Assembly: GCA_027019685.1 (NCBI GenBank)
Contig: JALUWH010000311.1
Location: forward strand, 1 to 5,583
From: Ghiorsea sp.
GTDB lineage: Bacteria; Pseudomonadota; Zetaproteobacteria; Mariprofundales; Mariprofundaceae
Length of the DNA stretch: 5,583 nucleotides
Direction: 5' to 3'
Position 1 is the stretch's first letter. Every line of letters starts with the position of its first letter. Both the position numbers and the translations under genes were made by a program. The notes beneath the pieces are model-generated. The model was not told the origin of the DNA and did no database searches. It saw nothing but the letters and a program-made list of their open reading frames with translations. Below, piece after piece: positions 1 through 5,123 of the stretch.

Positions 1-1
1 C

Positions 2-637
2 TATGATTTGGAAGACCCATGGGTAGCACCGGGTGAAGACATGTGGCGTTGGTCAGTTTCCCCTGAAAATGCGCCTGATACCCCAGAAGAAATTGAGCTG
101 ACTTATAAAGGTGGTGATATTGTTGCCGTGAATGATAAAACTATGACCCCTGCGGAAGTATTGTGTGAGCTTAATCGCTTGGGTGGAAAACATGGTATTG
201 GGCGCATTGATATTGTCGAAAATCGTTATGTGGGTATGAAGTCGCGCGGTTGTTATGAAACACCAGGTGGCACCATTATGCTTAAAGCGCACCGTGCGAT
301 TGAATCCATTACGGTGGATAGGGAAGCAGCACATTTGAAAGATGAGTTGATGCCACGATATGCTAAACTGATTTACAATGGTTATTGGTTTGCCCCAGAA
401 ACACGCATGATGCAATCAGCCATTGATGCCTCACAAGCTACCGTGAATGGTGATGTTCGGCTGAAACTATATAAAGGTAATGTGATGGTGTTGGGTCGCC
501 GCTCGGATAATTCATTGTTTGATGAACGTTTATGTACTTTTGAAGACGATGAAGGTGCTTATAATCAGCAAGATGCAGATGGTTTTATTAAACTCAATGC
601 ATTGCGTTTGCGCATGAATCAGTTGGCAGGTAAATAA
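2..637 (+). CDS. argG: Argininosuccinate synthase, C-terminal half (5' end outside window)
   Basis: Argininosuccinate synthase joins citrulline and aspartate using ATP, the next-to-last step of arginine biosynthesis, in the cytosol. Only the last 211 or so residues are present; the family is about 400 residues, so the N-terminal nucleotide-binding half lies before the window. The reading frame is open from base 2 (Y-D-L-E-D-P), so the TTG at 8 is not a start. Highly conserved stretches are visible: EDMWRW near the start, GGKHGIGRIDIVENRYVGMK, and SRGCYETPGGTIMLKAH. The Glu of VENRY (218-220) and the Tyr of CYETP (254-256) match the citrulline-contacting Glu270 and Tyr282 of the human enzyme (family knowledge). 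The C-terminus, with SDNSLFDE and AYNQQDADGFIKLNALRLR, is complete and normal. The stop is one base before the next gene, suggesting co-transcription. Identification is secure. Confidence 0.97.
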   Translation, partial: YDLEDPWVAPGEDMWRWSVSPENAPDTPEEIELTYKGGDIVAVNDKTMTPAEVLCELNRLGGKHGIGRIDIVENRYVGMKSRGCYETPGGTIMLKAHRAIESITVDREAAHLKDELMPRYAKLIYNGYWFAPETRMMQSAIDASQATVNGDVRLKLYKGNVMVLGRRSDNSLFDERLCTFEDDEGAYNQQDADGFIKLNALRLRMNQLAGK

Positions 638-638
638 T

Positions 639-1283
639 ATGTCCGATGTAGCTTATGCCAAACCGATTCGTGTTTTTCACTCGATATTTGCATTTTGTAT
701 GCTCACTCAGCTTGCTGTGGGCACATTGATGGACGTACCCGAAGTAGAGGGTGAGCATGAAGCATCAACCTGGATAACCTCGGCCTTTGCGCATGAAGCA
801 GAGCATGGCATGGGATCCGTTGAAGAAACATTGGGTTTCCAAGTGCATGAAATATTAGGTTTAGTGATTGGTGGGTTGCTTGTGTTGCGTTTATTATTGG
901 CGATGACTTCATTACCTGGTGCCAATTGGCGCAAATTATTCCCGTGGTTGTTTGCGGATGGGCGGCAAGCATTGAAAGATGAAGTGCAAAGCCAGTTATC
1001 AAGCTGGATGAAGTTCAAGCTAGCAGCTCCCAAAGATGGCGAAGTCGTTGCCCGAAGTGTGCATGGTTTTATCTTGTTGTTTTCTTTGGTGATGGCAGCG
1101 ACAGGTTTACAGTTATACTTGGGTTGGAGCACAATAGCACCACAAACCATGTGGATAGAGCTTGTTGCAGAGGTACATGAAGCTGCAGTGACAGTGTTGG
1201 AAGCACTACTTGTAGCACATGTCTTGGCTGTGGTACTGCATCAAATGCAAGGGCATAATATTCTTGCGAGGATTAAGCCTTAA
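639..1283 (+). CDS. Cytochrome b561 / b-type cytochrome membrane protein
   Basis: A 214-residue integral membrane protein resembling the di-haem cytochrome b561 / Ni,Fe-hydrogenase b-subunit group, which passes electrons between the quinone pool and a partner protein. Four hydrophobic segments are visible at about residues 12-31, 69-90, 141-162 and 175-201. Histidines at H14, H70, H142, H180 and H194 lie in or at the edges of these helices and are candidate haem ligands. The motif near the N-terminus (KPIRVFHSIF) is typical of this group. The loop between helices 1 and 2 is long, acidic and His-containing (H40, H52, H56). The loop between helices 2 and 3 is amphipathic and about 50 residues long. 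The ATG at 639 follows argG by one base, with a GGCAGG ribosome site at 625-630 inside the argG end. No c-type cytochrome or dehydrogenase partner is present here, so the electron donor is unknown. Fold assignment is good; specific role is not. Confidence 0.82.
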   Translation: MSDVAYAKPIRVFHSIFAFCMLTQLAVGTLMDVPEVEGEHEASTWITSAFAHEAEHGMGSVEETLGFQVHEILGLVIGGLLVLRLLLAMTSLPGANWRKLFPWLFADGRQALKDEVQSQLSSWMKFKLAAPKDGEVVARSVHGFILLFSLVMAATGLQLYLGWSTIAPQTMWIELVAEVHEAAVTVLEALLVAHVLAVVLHQMQGHNILARIKP

Positions 1284-1299
1284 CTCCGAGAGTGCAGTG

Positions 1300-1316
1300 C
1301 TTACATTATTTGTAAG
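1300..1316. other. Small hairpin after the cytochrome b gene
   Basis: CTTACA (1300-1305) and TGTAAG (1311-1316) form a perfect 6-bp stem with a 5-base loop, 17 bases past the cytochrome stop. There is no U-run after it, so it is not a classical intrinsic terminator. It may slow decay of the argG-cytochrome b message. It is followed directly by the 10-bp perfect palindrome CAGTTAACTG at 1318-1327. Confidence 0.35.
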
Positions 1317-1338
1317 TCAGTTAACTGTCCCATAATAT
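1310..1338 (+). promoter_or_regulatory. Candidate promoter for the beta-helix lipoprotein gene
   Basis: TTGTAA at 1310-1315 and TAATAT at 1333-1338 are separated by 17 bases and each match four of six consensus positions. Transcription would start near 1345, inside the palindrome at 1337-1360, leaving a leader of about 80 bases. The match is moderate and the region is AT-rich, so chance is possible. Confidence 0.35.
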
Positions 1339-1360
1339 AAAGTGATGCGTGATACTTTAT
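1337..1360. promoter_or_regulatory. Candidate MarR-type operator upstream of the lipoprotein gene
   Basis: ATAAAGT (1337-1343) and ACTTTAT (1354-1360) are perfect 7-bp inverted repeats with a 10-base spacer. The whole 24-base site matches the palindrome at 3698-3721 in the MarR locus at 18 of 24 positions with identical arm spacing. The shared pattern is ATAWAGT-N10-ACTWTAT, with GTGATACT shared on the right side. The site overlaps the end of the candidate -10 box and the expected start of transcription, a position suited to repression. That a MarR protein from this window binds here is inference. Confidence 0.5.
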
Positions 1361-1378
1361 TTGCCTGATACTCCTATC

Positions 1379-1396
1379 ACACTCATTCTCGAGTGT
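1379..1396. other. Weak hairpin in the lipoprotein leader
   Basis: ACACTC (1379-1384) and GAGTGT (1391-1396) form a 6-bp stem with a 6-base loop, ending in a run of four T (1396-1399). It lies 27 bases before the lipoprotein start codon. It resembles a weak terminator or attenuator, but the stem is short and no alternative pairing is obvious. Confidence 0.25.
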
Positions 1397-1423
1397 TTTA
1401 GAAAGTCAAGATAAGGGTTGCAT

Positions 1424-3145
1424 ATGTTGAAAACTATTTGTTATATATTGTTAAGTACATTTTTAGTTAGTTGTGAAAGCAGCACACCAACAACAGCAGC
1501 AACAGCAACATCTACAGAAGTTCTAAGTTTTACAGGCTCAACAACAGTGGGCATGCCCTATACATTGACGGTTACAACACTGAAAACCAACCCAGTTTTT
1601 ACCTTAACCAATCCTCCGGAAGGCATGACAATCAATACGGTGACAGGCAAAATATATTGGACACCAACACCTAATCAGACTGGTATTTATGCCATTACTA
1701 TTGATGTTTCAGGTATTGCCAAGACGCTTGATCTCACAGTCAATGCAGGCGTAATTACAGCACCCAATGCTATTTTTATTTCGCCTACAGGTAACAATGC
1801 CAATATGGGATCTTATGACTTTCCGTTGTCTGATACTAAGTCGATTTGCAAGTTGGCAACAGGGTTAACTGTGCCCGCAGGAACAACGATTTATTATCGA
1901 GGAGGTGTGTATCATAACCCTGGATTTGGTACAGGGCTTTATAATAGTTCGATTGCCCAAGTGGATTGTATGGGTACGCCCAATAACCCTGTAATTTTGA
2001 AGCCTTGGGGGAATGAAAAACCAACCATTGAGTTTGATTCATTCACAGGTATGCGTTTAGCTGGGAATTATTTGGTGTTTGAAGGCTTTGAAGTGAAAGG
2101 TATGGCTAAGAAAATTACTTACCTTGATGCAATTAATCACTGGTGGGGCACGCCCAAATATTTCAATGGCAATGGGATTGTCGCCAATGGTCATCATATC
2201 ACGGTTCGTAATAATATTGTGCATGATATACCTGCTTCAGCGATTTCTGCGGATGGCAACGTGGATTATTTTGTGGCGGATGGGAATATTGTGTATGACA
2301 GTGCATGGTGGACGATTAAAGGCACAAAAGGCATTGGTGTGGTCAATGCCAATTCTTTTGATGGTACGACTACGCAAAATATTAAAATCACCAATAATCT
2401 TATTTTTGGCGTGGAAAGCCGTATTTTTTCACGGGTATGGTCGAAAGGCATTGCAACATTAACCCTTGATGAAGGTGAAGCTGTTTTAGTACAAATCAAT
2501 ACAGGCACATATCGTGGCGGATATTTGATTAAAGATAATTTTATGCTGCATAATGGTAAAGGCGTTGTGGTTAATAAAACGAATAATGCCGATATTTATG
2601 CCAATACACTTTATATGAACGGCACGACTATTTCGGGAAGTAGCAAAGGTATTCGTGGTAATACAACGAATAATGTTACCGTTCAATATAATGCGGTGGA
2701 AGTGCCTGTGGATGTGTATTCAAATGCTTACAGCATGGGAAGAAGTACTTTAACCGCGTTGATAAGCAACTATATGGTTGGCGGGGATACGCTAAGAACA
2801 AGCTATGTTCCATTGTTAGGGAATAATTTTGTTACAGCGATTTTTTATAACCCTATCAATCTTGATTTTTCTGTTTTGCCAAGTTTACCGCAAAATATTG
2901 GTGCATCTCAAGCTGTTTGGGCAATGCTAAAAGCGCGTGCCGATGAGTATGGTATTACTATCAAATCAACAGGTTGGGTTCCTGATTATAGGCAGCAAAC
3001 CATTGATATTGAAAATCGTATTCCTACAGGTACAGTGATTGATAAAATTACCAAACCTAGTAGCTGGCTGTTAAGTAATATCCCTACAGTTGGTGTAACG
3101 GATGGTCGTCCTGCCAATTTTGAGTTGAGAATTGTGCATCCGTAA
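1424..3145 (+). CDS. Secreted lipoprotein with Ig-like domain and right-handed parallel beta-helix
   Basis: A 573-residue exported lipoprotein. Residues 1-17 are a type II signal peptide ending in the lipobox LVSC, with Cys17 as the lipidated residue. Glu at +2 would allow outer-membrane sorting under the enterobacterial rule. A Thr/Ala linker (about 20-32) leads to an Ig-like module of the putative-Ig (He_PIG) type at about 34-108, recognisable from GMTINTVTGKIYWTPTP and GIYAITIDVSG. From about 116 the entry pattern AIFISPTGNN...IYYRGGVYHN marks a pectate-lyase-like, right-handed parallel beta-helix. Asn-rich rungs such as HHITVRNNIVHD, YFVADGNIVYD, NIKITNNLIF and NVTVQYNAVE run to about 430, followed by a non-repetitive C-terminal region. 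Such proteins bind or cleave polysaccharides; I cannot point to catalytic residues. ATG 1424 is chosen over TTG 1418 because AAGGG at 1413-1417 is spaced 6 bases from the ATG. It stands alone, convergent with the MarR gene. Confidence 0.85.
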   Translation: MLKTICYILLSTFLVSCESSTPTTAATATSTEVLSFTGSTTVGMPYTLTVTTLKTNPVFTLTNPPEGMTINTVTGKIYWTPTPNQTGIYAITIDVSGIAKTLDLTVNAGVITAPNAIFISPTGNNANMGSYDFPLSDTKSICKLATGLTVPAGTTIYYRGGVYHNPGFGTGLYNSSIAQVDCMGTPNNPVILKPWGNEKPTIEFDSFTGMRLAGNYLVFEGFEVKGMAKKITYLDAINHWWGTPKYFNGNGIVANGHHITVRNNIVHDIPASAISADGNVDYFVADGNIVYDSAWWTIKGTKGIGVVNANSFDGTTTQNIKITNNLIFGVESRIFSRVWSKGIATLTLDEGEAVLVQINTGTYRGGYLIKDNFMLHNGKGVVVNKTNNADIYANTLYMNGTTISGSSKGIRGNTTNNVTVQYNAVEVPVDVYSNAYSMGRSTLTALISNYMVGGDTLRTSYVPLLGNNFVTAIFYNPINLDFSVLPSLPQNIGASQAVWAMLKARADEYGITIKSTGWVPDYRQQTIDIENRIPTGTVIDKITKPSSWLLSNIPTVGVTDGRPANFELRIVHP

Positions 3146-3183
3146 ATTCAAACGCTATTACTATAGATAGAATAGAAGCAAAT

Positions 3184-3633
3184 TTAGCGAGCTAATTCTT
3201 TATTAAGTAACAATAAAATTCTATTGAATGTTTGCTTGCGCTCTCCAAGCATACCGAAGACTTCTTTATCTACAGATTCAATCGCTAAGATTGCTTGGGG
3301 CATGATAATAAGTGACTTTTTTGTTAAGGATAGGGCTTTGATACGGGCATCCTTTTTGCTTTGATTGCGCTTGACCAAGCCACGTTCTTCCAACTGACGT
3401 ACAGCCTTAGAAAATGCCATTTTATCAATGCTCATAAGTTGTGTCACTTGCGCTTGAGAAGGTTGAATGCCTTGCTCTTCAAACCAAGCAATGGATGCCA
3501 TCATGACAAACTGGGTGTGAGTGATGTGATAAGGTTCTAGGGCTTTATGAACCCGTTTTTGCCATTGTTGGTGTAGTTTCCAAAACTGAAAGCCAACACT
3601 TTTTTGCGGTGTTTGTACGTCAAATATACTCAT
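3184..3633 (-). CDS. MarR-family transcriptional regulator (first paralogue)
   Basis: A 149-residue winged-helix regulator of the MarR family, which binds palindromic DNA as a dimer and usually represses until a ligand is bound. The N-terminal dimerisation helix (SVGFQFWKLHQQWQKRVH), the helix containing ITHTQFVMMASIAWFEEQ, the HTH with recognition helix at about 72-86 (MAFSKAVRQLEERGLV) and the wing with Asp95-x-Arg97 (DARIKALSLT) are all present. ATG at 3633 is chosen because GGGGA stands just before it. Upstream in-frame starts would add 15 or 49 residues outside the family fold and read back through the operator region. It aligns without gaps to the second MarR protein (4235-4696), with about 37 identical residues over roughly 90. 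It diverges from the SRPBCC-MarR-EVE operon and shares the palindrome at 3696-3723 with it, so autoregulation and control of that operon are likely. Confidence 0.9.
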   Translation of the reverse strand: MSIFDVQTPQKSVGFQFWKLHQQWQKRVHKALEPYHITHTQFVMMASIAWFEEQGIQPSQAQVTQLMSIDKMAFSKAVRQLEERGLVKRNQSKKDARIKALSLTKKSLIIMPQAILAIESVDKEVFGMLGERKQTFNRILLLLNKELAR

Positions 3634-3691
3634 CACTTCCCCATAAGTAAACTCATTTACATTTGCGATGTCTAGCATCAGTTGCTGGAAG

Positions 3692-3719
3692 TTGCACATA
3701 TAGTAACAAGTGATACTAT
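3692..3719 (+). promoter_or_regulatory. Candidate promoter for the SRPBCC-MarR-EVE operon
   Basis: TTGCAC (3692-3697) and TACTAT (3714-3719) are 16 bases apart. The -10 lies in the right arm of the inverted repeat. Transcription would start near 3726, giving a leader of about 26 bases before the ATG at 3752. Confidence 0.6.
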
Positions 3720-3723
3720 ATGT
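3696..3723. promoter_or_regulatory. Perfect 10-bp inverted repeat, candidate MarR operator
   Basis: ACATATAGTA (3696-3705) and TACTATATGT (3714-3723) are exact reverse complements with an 8-base spacer. Two further bases pair inside the spacer (3707/3712 and 3708/3711), giving 24 of 28 symmetric positions. It sits midway between the divergent MarR and SRPBCC genes. It covers the -10 regions of both candidate promoters, as expected for an operator that represses both directions at once. Which of the two MarR proteins binds is not visible. Confidence 0.8.
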
Positions 3724-3728
3724 CTCAA
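3700..3728 (-). promoter_or_regulatory. Candidate promoter for the minus-strand MarR gene
   Basis: Read on the minus strand, TTGAGA (3728-3723) and TACTAT (3705-3700) are 17 bases apart; the -35 matches five of six consensus positions. The -10 is the left arm of the inverted repeat. It overlaps the opposing plus-strand promoter almost completely, and the leader would be about 60 bases. Confidence 0.6.
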
Positions 3729-3751
3729 TGAAATTAAGAAAGGAGATAAAA

Positions 3752-4129
3752 ATGGAAATAGTTTTGTTCAGTGCCGTCATCCTAAGTTTTGCTGCTTTGA
3801 TATTCCTTATGAGAAATCAGCAATGGAGCCAGTCATACAGCAAACGCGTGAAAGGTTTAGAGGCAAGCCAAGTTTGGAAAGTTTGGAGTGATATTGACCA
3901 ATGGCATGTATGGCAATCGGATATAGAATATGCAAAGCTAGAGGGAGACTTTGTCGAGGGAAGCCACTTCAAGCTGAAACCCAAAGGCGTATCAGAAGTC
4001 GATATTCAGTTAATTCAAGTTGAAACAAACAAAGTATTTACAGACCAAACGAACTTTCCTTTAGCCAGAATGTATGGCAAACATGAGTTTATCCAACATG
4101 GTGATGAGCTGAGGTTAAAACAACCATGA
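3752..4129 (+). CDS. Membrane-anchored SRPBCC (START-like) protein, C-terminus lost by frameshift
   Basis: A 125-residue product with an N-terminal transmembrane helix (residues 2-20) followed by the start of an SRPBCC / polyketide-cyclase-like ligand-binding fold. The fold is recognisable from ASQVWKVWSDIDQWHVWQSD, IEYAKLEGDFVEGS and FKLKPKG (residues 38-79). Basic residues after the helix (R21, K31, R32, K34) suggest that the domain faces the cytoplasm. SRPBCC domains hold hydrophobic ligands in a deep cavity; the ligand is unknown. ATG 3752 is chosen because AGGAG (3741-3745) is 6 bases upstream; a GTG at 3710 lies inside the operator and is unlikely. The frame ends at TGA 4127-4129 after DELRLKQP, where the family normally has another 40 or so residues including the long C-terminal helix. 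That missing part is readable in another frame (see 4126-4242). First gene of the operon with the second MarR and EVE genes. Confidence 0.8.
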   Translation: MEIVLFSAVILSFAALIFLMRNQQWSQSYSKRVKGLEASQVWKVWSDIDQWHVWQSDIEYAKLEGDFVEGSHFKLKPKGVSEVDIQLIQVETNKVFTDQTNFPLARMYGKHEFIQHGDELRLKQP

Positions 4130-4242
4130 GTGTTCAAGGCTTCTTAGGTTTTGTGTGGAGAAAAATTGTTGCTGAGGATATTGCTAATGGTATGCCCGAG
4201 CAGACAGACCATTTGATTCGTCAGGTGGAAAGAAGTGAATAA
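4126..4242 (+). pseudogene. Detached C-terminal segment of the SRPBCC gene
   Basis: This frame encodes 38 residues beginning MSVQGFLGFVW and ending IRQVERSE, which fit the C-terminal beta-strand and long helix of the SRPBCC domain. Read five codons earlier (4111-4125) it gives E-V-K-T-T, so one extra base after the codon for Glu119 would rejoin the halves as DEL-EVKTT-MSVQG in a protein of about 163 residues. The frame is closed upstream by TGA at 4105-4107, so the lesion lies between 4108 and 4129. The ATG at 4126 overlaps the upstream TGA (ATGA), so translational restart could still make the fragment. The fragment's stop overlaps the GTG start of the second MarR gene by 8 bases, as expected for the original operon. 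A sequencing error is the main alternative to a real mutation. Confidence 0.72.
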
Positions 4243-4696
4243 GACAGCATTTAAACATGATAGACCCAATGATAGCGCAGGCTTTTTATTGTGGCAGGTG
4301 ACATCTTTATGGAAGTCAGAGCTTGAAAAAGTCTTTACCTCATATGGGATTACTCAGCTTCAGTTTGCTGTATTAGCATCCTTAAAATGGTTTGAAGAGC
4401 AGCATCAAGAAACAACACAAGCCCATATTGTTGAACATGCTAAAATCGATAAAATGACAGTGTCTAGGGCATTAAGAAAGCTTGAAAAGCTTGGGTGGGT
4501 GGCAAGAGAAAGGTCGAATCATGATGGAAGAGCTCTTGGCATTGGTTTGACTGAACAAGGGAAAGACAAGGTTAATCAAGCTATTGTTGATGTCGAAGCT
4601 GCAGATGACAGATTTTTTGCAGGTTTGACGGAACAAAATTTGTCTACATATAAAGACCTTACAGTATTATTAATACAATCGCGAATGCAGTTATGA
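4235..4696 (+). CDS. MarR-family transcriptional regulator (second paralogue)
   Basis: A 153-residue MarR-family winged-helix regulator. It shows the N-terminal dimer helix (SAGFLLWQVTSLWKSELEKV), the ITQLQFAVLASLKWFEEQ helix, the recognition helix region at about 73-87 (KMTVSRALRKLEKLGWV) and the wing with Asp97-x-Arg99 (HDGRALGIGLT). It is a clear paralogue of the minus-strand MarR protein, sharing WFEEQ, IDKM and the wing motif. The GTG start at 4235 is supported by AGGTGGA at 4223-4229; no in-frame ATG lies near it. Its start overlaps the old end of the SRPBCC frame by 8 bases, and its stop overlaps the next ATG (ATGA at 4693-4696), so it is translationally coupled on both sides. The SRPBCC frameshift may lower its translation, because ribosomes now stop about 105 bases earlier. 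It probably senses a small ligand and acts at the palindrome at 3696-3723. Confidence 0.92.
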   Translation: MNKTAFKHDRPNDSAGFLLWQVTSLWKSELEKVFTSYGITQLQFAVLASLKWFEEQHQETTQAHIVEHAKIDKMTVSRALRKLEKLGWVARERSNHDGRALGIGLTEQGKDKVNQAIVDVEAADDRFFAGLTEQNLSTYKDLTVLLIQSRMQL

Positions 4697-5109
4697 AGTA
4701 TTGGGTTGGTGTGGCTTCAAAAGAACATGTGCTGCGCGGCGTGCAAGGTGGCTTTTGCCAGCTTTGTCATGGTAAGGCATACCCTCTAAAACGTATGGCA
4801 GTGGGTGATTGGATAATCTATTATTCATCCAAAGAAAAGTTTGGTGAAAAAGAGCCTTGCCAACAGTTTACAGCCATTGGGACAGTTGTGGGCGAAGATG
4901 TGTATGATGTTGCAATGGCAAAAAATTTTGTGCCATTTCGCAGGGATATTCAGTTCCTTGATTGCAAATCCACACCGATTCGACCGTTAATTGAGCAGCT
5001 TACGTTTATTCCAGACAAGAAACGATGGGGTTATCCATTTCGCTTTGGTCATTTAGAAATCAATGAAGCAGATTTCAAATGTATTGCTGAACATATGGGT
5101 GTACTTTAA
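4693..5109 (+). CDS. EVE domain-containing protein (UPF0310 family)
   Basis: A 138-residue single-domain protein of the EVE / UPF0310 family, full length for the group. Conserved blocks are GGFCQLCHGK (19-28), GDWIIYYSSKEKFG (38-51), FTAIGTV (59-65), PFRRDIQF (81-88) and the RWGYPFRFGH block near residues 111-120. EVE belongs to the PUA superfamily. Related domains bind modified bases such as methylated or hydroxymethylated cytosine in an aromatic-lined pocket, and EVE domains often accompany restriction systems (family knowledge). The ligand of stand-alone UPF0310 proteins is not settled. The ATG overlaps the stop of the MarR gene (ATGA), so it is the last gene of the coupled SRPBCC-MarR-EVE operon and probably under MarR control. 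No signal peptide or membrane segment is seen, so it is cytoplasmic. Domain assignment is firm; function is open. Confidence 0.93.
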   Translation: MKYWVGVASKEHVLRGVQGGFCQLCHGKAYPLKRMAVGDWIIYYSSKEKFGEKEPCQQFTAIGTVVGEDVYDVAMAKNFVPFRRDIQFLDCKSTPIRPLIEQLTFIPDKKRWGYPFRFGHLEINEADFKCIAEHMGVL

Positions 5110-5123
5110 GTATCGCAATTTCT

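Noticed and set aside
53..415. Minus-strand open frame opposite argG
   Set aside because: It is antisense to a strongly conserved enzyme and shows no recognisable protein features; the same holds for the minus-strand frames at 703-1150.
1418..1423. TTG at 1418 as the lipoprotein start
   Set aside because: The ATG at 1424 has the ribosome site AAGGG at proper spacing; the TTG would sit directly on it.
1487..1515. Simple-sequence repeat (CAA/GCA) as a phase-variation tract
   Set aside because: It is a short irregular run encoding the Thr/Ala linker after the lipobox, not a pure repeat likely to slip.
2124..2462. 112-residue plus-strand open frame inside the lipoprotein gene
   Set aside because: It overlaps well-supported beta-helix coding sequence in another frame and has no recognisable domain or ribosome site.
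3146..3183. Bidirectional terminator between the convergent lipoprotein and MarR genes
   Set aside because: Only a 5-bp AT-rich pairing (CTATT 3155-3159 with AATAG 3171-3175) is present, without a GC stem or T-run.
3710..3751. GTG 3710 as the start of the SRPBCC gene
   Set aside because: It lies inside the operator and before the expected transcription start; the AGGAG-spaced ATG at 3752 is far better.
3634..3780. Longer N-terminus for the minus-strand MarR protein
   Set aside because: It would run through the palindrome and the start of the SRPBCC gene, adds residues outside the MarR fold, and lacks a ribosome site as good as GGGGA before 3633.
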